From assembly GCA_015680685.1 (NCBI GenBank), contig MNCI01016614.1:31678-95677 (forward strand): a stretch of DNA of 64,000 nucleotides. Direction: 5' to 3'. The notes under the pieces were generated by a model that saw only the letters and a list, made by a program, of their open reading frames with translations, did not search any database and was not told the DNA's origin. Of the stretch, positions 57,217 through 64,000 are shown piece by piece; within the stretch, counting starts at the first letter, position 1, and every line of letters starts with the position of its first letter. Position numbers and translations under genes: made by a program. This stretch comes from Gnetum montanum (taxonomy: Eukaryota; Streptophyta; Gnetopsida; Gnetales; Gnetaceae).

Positions 57217-59983
57217 TCATGTGGTTCCAGGTGGCAGTGGCTCCTCCATGGGTTACTTCCCCTTATCTTGTGCTCCAGATTTTGGAATTTGATGGCTCTG
57301 TAATAATGCCTAGAGCTTTTCCTCTTCAATTTGGGGGTCTTATGCTGTCCATGCTAATGCTCCAATGTTTGATGGAGTCGGCACCTCCCATGGACATGGT
57401 AGTTGTGGGAACATTTGATTTGCTTTAACATACTAGGCCACAAACAACCATCGTTCCAACTTGTAGGCTCTAGCTTTATCCCTGTACTCCTAGAAATCTG
57501 TAAGTCATTGAGCCAAGTATGTTGCAACATCTTTTTGGCCTTGGTAGCTGGTCTTAACCACCTCTAGTTTAGAATTTGCGATTTCTAGATTTTGCAATGT
57601 TTTCTTATGCTCTACAAATTCTGCTTCATATTTGGTGTAGGTGGTAGCTACATGCTTCTTGAGCTCTATTCTCGGGCATCCTGCTATCAGCATGGCTAGG
57701 TTGGTATACCATAGGTTTACCAATTCCATGTACTCTGTGAGATCTTGAATCTGCAGGTTCGATTTTTAATCTCTGCTTGGTGGGAAAATGCATATGTGTC
57801 CAGTATGGCCTACCAATCAGTGTGTTGAGCACTAAAAGTGTTGATGTGGGCCTTGGCCATATGGATCTCCTTTTCTATGACTTGCTTGTACATCCCCACC
57901 TGGTCTCTAAAGTGCTCCTTTAATTTTTCATGCTGCTTGGCCTCGTTTTGCCACATGCTTATTTCGATGGCCATCTTCTAATGGATTTGACATACCTCCT
58001 CCATTGAGAGGGTTCGATTCTCTCTGGCCAAACGGTTCATGTCTTGGTTGACCCTGACTAGCTATTCTCGTAATTTCTAAAAGTTTTCCTTGAGAACATT
58101 CTTTTGTTTCTTCACAGTGGTCAATCAAAGATTATCAGTAGCGAGCTGTTTATTCTCTTCTTGTAAGGCTCTGAGTGCCTTGGCGTGCATGTATGTTTGT
58201 GCTTATGCCTTGTAGGCATTGCAGTCGGCCTTCTCCTTCTCCTCTACCATTCTTTTATTATCCGCTAATAGTTTATTAAGTTGCTCCATCCTGAAAGTGT
58301 CTAGCTGGTCTGTAGGAACATATTGAGATGGATCCCACTGTGCAGCTTGTAGGGCAACCAGCCTTTCTTGGAGTCTTGCTAACTCTACTTCTGCATGCTT
58401 GGCCTTGGTCTCTGCAAAGACCAGCTTTCCTTTGGTGGAGATGAGGTCTGATTGCATTACTATGACATCTTGCGGGATGTTGAACGAGGACGTCATTACT
58501 TGTCCTGTCTGCAGTAATCGATCAAGGACATCCTCATGCTCCGTAGGAGTCATTGAGGGACCAGCTAGAGTTTGAGAATCCCGTGCTCCTATGAAATAGG
58601 TTAGTGGAACAATATGGACATTGAAATATTCTTTGATGTGGTCTGTGATCAGTTTTGTGGCTCCTGCTACATCTTGGTGCTGCATGACCACCATTGTGGC
58701 CTCTTCATCCATTTCCAATTGCATTGGGAAGGATGCAACGTTCCCTGAAATCTATTGTGACCAATGAGTTTTCCCTACTCTTGTTTGAATGGACACCTCA
58801 CCCCATGCACGATCAATAGAAATTGTGGGCTATATAGTGTCATTGATGATGCAGAAGAGATTAGCATCATCACGACTTCCCCAACTGACTATCTCAGCAA
58901 TGGCCTTGAGATGGCTCATTGACGGTCGATAATCCTATGGCGATGGTGACGGTTGGTCTCGCTAGCTCATGCTGGGCCCTATGCTTGGGAGTAGACTAGG
59001 CCTTATAGTTTGAGTTGTAGTGGGCCCCAACATCTATTCTTGCTTTGGCTTTAGTGTCTCATCAACACTTTTCCATGGGGCTGGTGGCTTTAGTAGTTTG
59101 GTGAATGAAGCATTTTGGGCTCTTCTAGGAATGTCATTGGTGTACCCTAGAATACCAGCACATTTACACATCTTCCTAATGAGACAAGGGAAGGGCAACG
59201 CTAACTTCCCTATCTTGCATTCTTCAAACTGACTTAAGATATCCATGAGATATAGATGAGGAAGGTTAGCATTAGCTTTTCCCATCAATATGGCACTTCC
59301 TCTTGCTGCATACGTTGAGATCCTTTTTAATCCTCTCATGGGAAAGATGTGATAAGTGCCAATCTTGAAGTATATCATTTCTTCTAGTGTCAACTGTCCA
59401 TATGTCTTGTCCTCTTTGCCATACACCCCATCCAACCAAACTTTTGCTCATCTGCATTGGAGCGAGTGAATAGGTGAGTAAATTTTGGCCCTATATTTGG
59501 AAGGTTCAATACTTCCGAGATGGCCTTGGTGAAAAAATCTACAAACACATGACAAATGTCAACTATGGTGCCTTCTTCCTTATTATGCCAAAATTGGTAT
59601 GTTTCTCTTAAGTACTAGGCACCACTTTCAAAGAGGATAGGCGATAATGAAGACCCTTTGAGTTGGTCCCTAACAACCTCAGGAGTGAATTCCATGAAAG
59701 GTCCAATGTTTAATTCCATGATCACAACTACCGACATGGACCTTTCTTAGATAGCCTAGACACACTCTGGGGACAACATGAAGTGTTGTCCCTATTCAGG
59801 TGCTTCAGCAACTCCTCCTTCTACCTATCCTGATTGCGTAGTAGCAGGAATCTCTTGATGGATGCTAAATGATTGCACCTCTTGCCCTGCAAGTTATTCA
59901 AGAGATGCTTGTCCTCTACCTCTCCTAGGTCTCTTAGACACACCTTGAGAGGGTCCTTCTTGTTGTCCACGTTCAGGGGCCAT
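57217..59983 (-). pseudogene. element C ORF2: plant-transposon-protein-like domain plus coiled coil
   Basis: ATG at 59,983-59,981 (MAPERGQQEGPSQGVSKRPR, basic) directly follows a splice acceptor. About residues 105-175 read TPEVVRDQLKGSS, LFESGA, YLRETYQFWHNKEEGT, EVLNLPNIGPK. An open piece at 59,435-59,034 includes LTLEEMIYFKIGTYHIFPMR and KLALPFPCLIRKMCKCAGI. These resemble the 'putative plant transposon protein' domain (PF20167-like, from memory) found downstream of pol in Athila/Tat-like elements. An open 173-residue piece (58,724-58,203) and others down to 57,505 are long charged helices with heptad-like spacing (EVELARLQERLVALQAAQ, EQLNKLLADNKRMVEEKEKA). It ends MEEPLPPGTT. Scattered stops and frameshifts. 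Function unknown: envelope-like, structural or regulatory are all possible. Confidence 0.7.
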
Positions 59984-60012
59984 CTGTAATCACACGAGAC
60001 CAACCATTAGTA
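59984..60012 (-). promoter_or_regulatory. branch point and splice acceptor before ORF2 (element C)
   Basis: On the minus strand TACTAAT (60,012-60,006), then TCTCGTGTGATTACAG ending at 59,984, immediately before the ATG. The spacing is nearly the same as in element A. Confidence 0.65.
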
Positions 60013-61813
60013 AGGTTGTTTACAAAATTTAAGTTATACCTTACTTTTGCCTTAATGAATTTGTTTCTTATTTCATGTGATCTAAAGTTAAAAAATCTTG
60101 TGGAAATGTCCCCTAAAATTATTAATATTGGGCCCCTTAATTTGATTAGGTGGCTTTAAAATTTAATTTCCTATTGTAGGTGAGGAGATAAGATTGTTTT
60201 TGGCACATGTTTATCATCATTTTTTGTAATCAATTACCCTTTATAGTATCATTTAGAAAATGATGAATTTTGAAAAATTTATACACAATTTAAAGTGTAC
60301 CCCTCCCCCACAACTATGTTGAACACTCCAGGTTCAAGTAGGCTCTCTTGGAATAAGAATTGGAGCGCTAGTGAGTGAGTTATGGCTATTGGAACAAGAG
60401 GTGCGCAAGTCATGAGTTGTAGAAAAAAATTTGAAAAATTCCCCCCTGTGAATAGTTGAAAATGATGTTGACATGCATGGGTCCATATATATAGTTTTGC
60501 ACGATGCGATATCATGAACACGATAGCGTGGCCATGATATCATGTTAGACATGATATTGCATACGCAAAATCGTGGCCTGTCTAAAGTAGGGTACTTAGA
60601 AAAGTGGATAAATTGTTGAAATTATAAGCTGAAAAATGAAGGACTTGAAGTATGTGTAAAAGGTATAGGGTAATATTAAATAGTCCTAAAGGAACCAAAA
60701 AATATAATGGTGTAGAATCTGGCAATGGAATGCATGAATCAGATGAGGAGAAAGGACATGTGTCAGTTCATAGGAACGTTTGACCCAGAAGGATAATGAG
60801 GGAAAGAGTATTGTAATTCTTGGAGGGTATGAAATGATGTGATGGTGATGTAGAATCTACACTGATGCAACAAAACATACACATGTAGATACCACTATGA
60901 TGAGGTAGGAATTCAATGCTACACAAGAAATGAGTCACAAATTCATGAACAGCGAGATGAGGTGAATTATAGAAGGGATTGCAGAGATTGGGACATGAGG
61001 TAACTGGCCTAGGAAATAATGAATCCTTAGTTGTAAGGCATGATTAATGTGTCATTAACCTATCACTCAACAATCAGGGCCAAGTCCATTCCTCTGATTA
61101 GTGACATCGCATTGTTTCATCCCAATGATAGACAACAATGAGAGCATCATGAGGGCAAGGCGTACGATCACGTGGCATTTCATACAAGGGAGGAGTGATT
61201 TTGCTTTGTGGCACTCTTCTTCTTTTTTCTCTCTCTCTTTTTTTTAATGAATTCTTAAGCCAGAGAAGTCTCCTACCTTTAGGTATGGGTGCATGTCTTT
61301 CTAGTGGGACCCCCTAGAATAGCATTGAGTTTCCTTGATTGAGTGTCTTTTGATTACTCTTACTCCCATTTTTCATTAGATCTACGATGATCTTAGTACA
61401 ATCAAGCTGCATGATAACTCCTACAGATGTTACCAAAGAGAATTCACAAGTCCCCTTGATGTCACACCCTAGCCATTCCCGCTTAGTCCATCCTGCTTCG
61501 CTCTGGGTATAATAAACACAAGGTTACTTTAAGTTTTAATGATTAGGGATGTCATTGTACCCAGGGTAGAACCTCTTATTAATGGAATGGGTAGGTGGAT
61601 GTTGTGAGCTCGTTGTTCAAGTAATTAGTCACCTGAGACTTGATAGCAGAGAACAACACCTCAAGCAATGAGTCACATGAGTGCTTTATTCATAGATGAG
61701 ATTACTCATAAAAAGATAAAAGGATAGAAAGATAAAGCAATAAATTAAAAGGTGAAAAATTGGAGAACAAAAAGTTGAAAAATTAAAGAAATGGAAAACA
61801 TTTATTAATTCTA
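60013..61813 (-). other. element C spacer between gag and ORF2
   Basis: The counterpart of A 25,709-27,527: minus-strand GTGTGACATCAAGGGGACTT (about 61,465), pyrimidine/purine runs (about 61,210-61,250) and a GTTGTGGGGGAGGGGTAC tract (60,300-60,317). The promoter-like block at 60,483-60,575 is present here but not in A. Confidence 0.6.
60483..60575 (-). promoter_or_regulatory. internal U3-like block: palindrome array plus TATA
   Basis: On the minus strand, GCAATATCATG, CATGATATCATGG and CATGATATCGCATCG units are followed within about 15 bases by CTATATATATGG. This is the order and spacing of the LTR promoter, placed about 0.5 kb upstream of ORF2. Confidence 0.5.
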
Positions 61814-63948
61814 CTATTGTAAGAATGAAGGATACCCCCCATAGCTGAATGGTTGAGCATGGCTAGAATTAATAAATGGAAGGCTTGGATCCAAGAATTT
61901 TGGAAACATTGGAATCTGGTCATACCCAAACCATCGGGTGTCTTTTGAGGTGGTGGTAGGAATATACCCAAATTGGGGTTCACACACTTGATTGTAGTTT
62001 TCATAGTGGGGTAGATTATAAGATGTGGTCATGTGATAAGGAGCTGATCCACTATGGCACTCGTGACCATAAGATGGTGTGCAAGGATTGATATGTCTCC
62101 CTTCATGGCTAGATTCACTAGGCCACATGGTTGCTGGAGTATTGATTGGTGGCCTTGATAAGGTAACATGAGGAATTGGGTTTGAAGAGGAAGATGCACT
62201 ACAGTGTTGAACTTGTGCTGAGTTGGAGGATGTAGTGGTTTCAAAACTAAGGTGTCCCTTTCGACAATCATGTCTAAAGAAGGGATGCCTTTGGTTGGTG
62301 GGTTTCCACTACTATTGTTAGTAGTAGCACAAGTAACATTCATGGGTTGATGCTGTGGTGTAAACCCTTCAGGTACAATTAGTGGCGATGTAGAAGGAGG
62401 TGAAGGATGAGAATATTATTGTTGAGGAAAAGTGTAAGGTACATGAGGTGGAAACCTTGGTAGAGAAGGTATGAGTGGATAGTATTCTAGAGAATGATAA
62501 TAATGAGGTGAAGTAGAGGATGATGATCCAGTTGGAGAAATAGGGTGTTGAACATAGTAAGCATTTGGCGTTAGGACATACAAAGGATATGGTCAGGTTG
62601 GTGATGGCTTTTCCCATGATTGGGGCTTTTTCCATTATGGTTGAACCCAATATCTATTTGCAAAATTTGGATGTAACATTCCTTCCCAATGCTCATGTAA
62701 ATGTGATAAAACTAGGCATTGGCCTTTGGGGTGATCATACAAATAGACGTTGCATTGATATGTGAAGTTGGCAATTGAGTTCTTATTCTTATTATCTTCT
62801 ACTGTTTGTTTTGATTATTGTGTGGTGTCCTGTCCTATTTTTTGATTTGGCATAGTTGTGCCTCTACTATTGTTAGCATCTTCTCCATATTTTCCATGCA
62901 CCCACTCTGTCATCTTATTAATCTTTGTCATGATTTCATCCAGTGATTGTTGCATTGGCAAAGGTAGAAATGGTTGCACTTTCTCTAGGTAAGTTGATTT
63001 CTCCTCTTTATGGTTATGGACCTTTGCTAATTTGAGATTTCGGTCCTATTGAGAGCTTTTAGCATTCTCCCATTTAGCCATTTCTCCTTCTTCTTTTGGT
63101 ACTTGCTTAATAAGCTCTTGGAGTTGATGGATTTGTAGCTCATATAGTTGACCTCAGGCATACATCCTTAGGGTTTCCCTTGTTTCATTATGGAGCCCAT
63201 CGATGATGTGATACATTAGCCTTTCCTCGGAGAATCCATGGCCTGGGTAGTTGTTTAACAATGCATAATATCTTTCTAAGGCCATGTCCAAGGGTCCATG
63301 TTGCTATTGTTTCCATTCTTGGATTTTTCTCCTCAAGGCCAACACTTTAGCATAGGTTTGATATCGTTCAGTAAAGAGTTCTACCATTGTTGGCCAACTA
63401 TGGATTGATTTTGGTTTTAACAATCTATACCACACTTTTGCTTGGCCAACAAGTGTCAGAAGAAAGAGCTTAATTTTTTGCCATCCATTATCAATGTTGT
63501 TCCATGCATAGGCATCATAGAAGGCTTGTAAATGTTGTTGTGGATCTAATTCATAGCCTCCTAAAAATTTGGGGAAGTTGTTTAAATCAAGCCTGGGTAG
63601 ACAGCTTTCCTTACAATGCTTACAGGATATTTGAATGGCCTCTTGTATAGGCATTAGGATCTTACTGGCTAGCAGGGGTTCATTGTCACTAAGTGGGTTG
63701 TGAGTTTGTGTGTTGGGACGATGTTGTCCTTGTTCACGTTGGCGTTCTCAATTTTCTTTGTGACCTCGATTTTTAGTTCTACACCAATCCCTTGAAAGAT
63801 AGTCATTCATGTCACAATTTGATGTTGAAGGAGTAGAGGAAGAGAGGGAACTATAAAAATCATTATGACTTTTGTAAGCCTTCCAATCATCCCCAAATAA
63901 GTTCTTGTTATTTATCGAGAAGGTCCTAGGCCTTTTGGGCCTCCTCAT
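61814..63948 (-). pseudogene. element C gag
   Basis: The minus-strand frames 63,948-63,748 (NKNLFGDDWKAYKSHNDFYS ...) and 63,654-63,304 (PRLDLNNFPKFLGGYELDPQ, HLQAFYDAYAWNN, VWYRLLKPKSIHSWPTMVEL) give the N-terminal region and the Retrotrans_gag core. Further pieces follow to HAQPFSYGGYPSF at the end, identical in plan to element A. The zinc knuckle at about 62,690-62,760 is damaged. Interrupted by stops. Confidence 0.85.
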
Positions 63949-64000
63949 TCTATGGGATGTCTCATCCTTACTAGAGGTGTCAGAGTTGGATGATAAAAGT

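Larger units (their letters stand above)
56159..64000 (-). mobile_element. element C: minus-strand relative of A (gag + full ORF2), cut by window edge
   Basis: The 3' LTR is 56,159-57,019. Going right: polypurine tract, ORF2 (57,217-59,983), non-coding spacer, gag (61,814-63,948), and the window ends before the 5' LTR. The 5 bases outside the left end are ATCAT (the other flank is out of view). It is the same structural type as element A and retains the ORF2 region that A has lost. No pol motif was found. Confidence 0.88.

Overview
The window looks like repeat-dominated nuclear DNA of a large-genome seed plant, most probably a gymnosperm and perhaps a conifer. It is AT-rich and holds one intron-containing host gene. 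The rest is mostly decayed retroelements. The conifer guess rests mainly on a Penelope-type GIY-YIG fragment at 17.8-18.2 kb, because such elements ('Dryad') are known in plants chiefly from conifers. No plastid, mitochondrial or bacterial sequence was recognised.

Layout. 1-7 kb: LTR pieces, a solo LTR with an intact target duplication (TCTTC), an RTE-like LINE fragment (minus strand) and a decayed L1-like LINE (plus strand). 7.2-11.6 kb: the host gene, a five-exon dienelactone-hydrolase-family enzyme of 281 residues with a plastid-like N-terminus and a complete Cys-Asp-His triad. 12.6-21.8 kb: two copies of a tRNA-related SINE, a Copia gag relic, the Penelope fragment, a tandem duplication of about 1 kb in which one copy carries a 21-unit minisatellite, and a second solo LTR (target duplication AAATT).

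22.5-48.9 kb is a nest of one Ty3/Gypsy family. The oldest element (E) has element A inside its 5' LTR (target duplication ATAGC) and element D inside its interior (GTAAA). D in turn carries element B (ATCAT). B has an almost intact gag-protease frame but has lost reverse transcriptase and integrase. D keeps all pol domains in broken form. A has gag plus a second frame (ORF2) but no pol. After other LTR-like DNA (48.9-56 kb), element C, a minus-strand relative of A, runs from 56,159 off the right edge.

Family features shared by these elements are 5-bp target duplications, LTR ends TGATGA...TCATCA, a U3 full of GATATCG palindromes just upstream of TATAAATA, a primer-binding site matching tRNA-Asp, a short gag zinc knuckle (CX2CX3HX4C) and a long non-coding stretch after the coding region. 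Recurring polypurine-tract-like GTCATGGGGG motifs occur in A, B and C. A branch point plus splice acceptor lies immediately before the ORF2 ATG. I read this as a family with autonomous and defective members and a downstream gene probably expressed from a spliced mRNA. This is the most interesting system in the window.

All alignments and translations were done by eye. Family names are assigned from motifs, not from searches.
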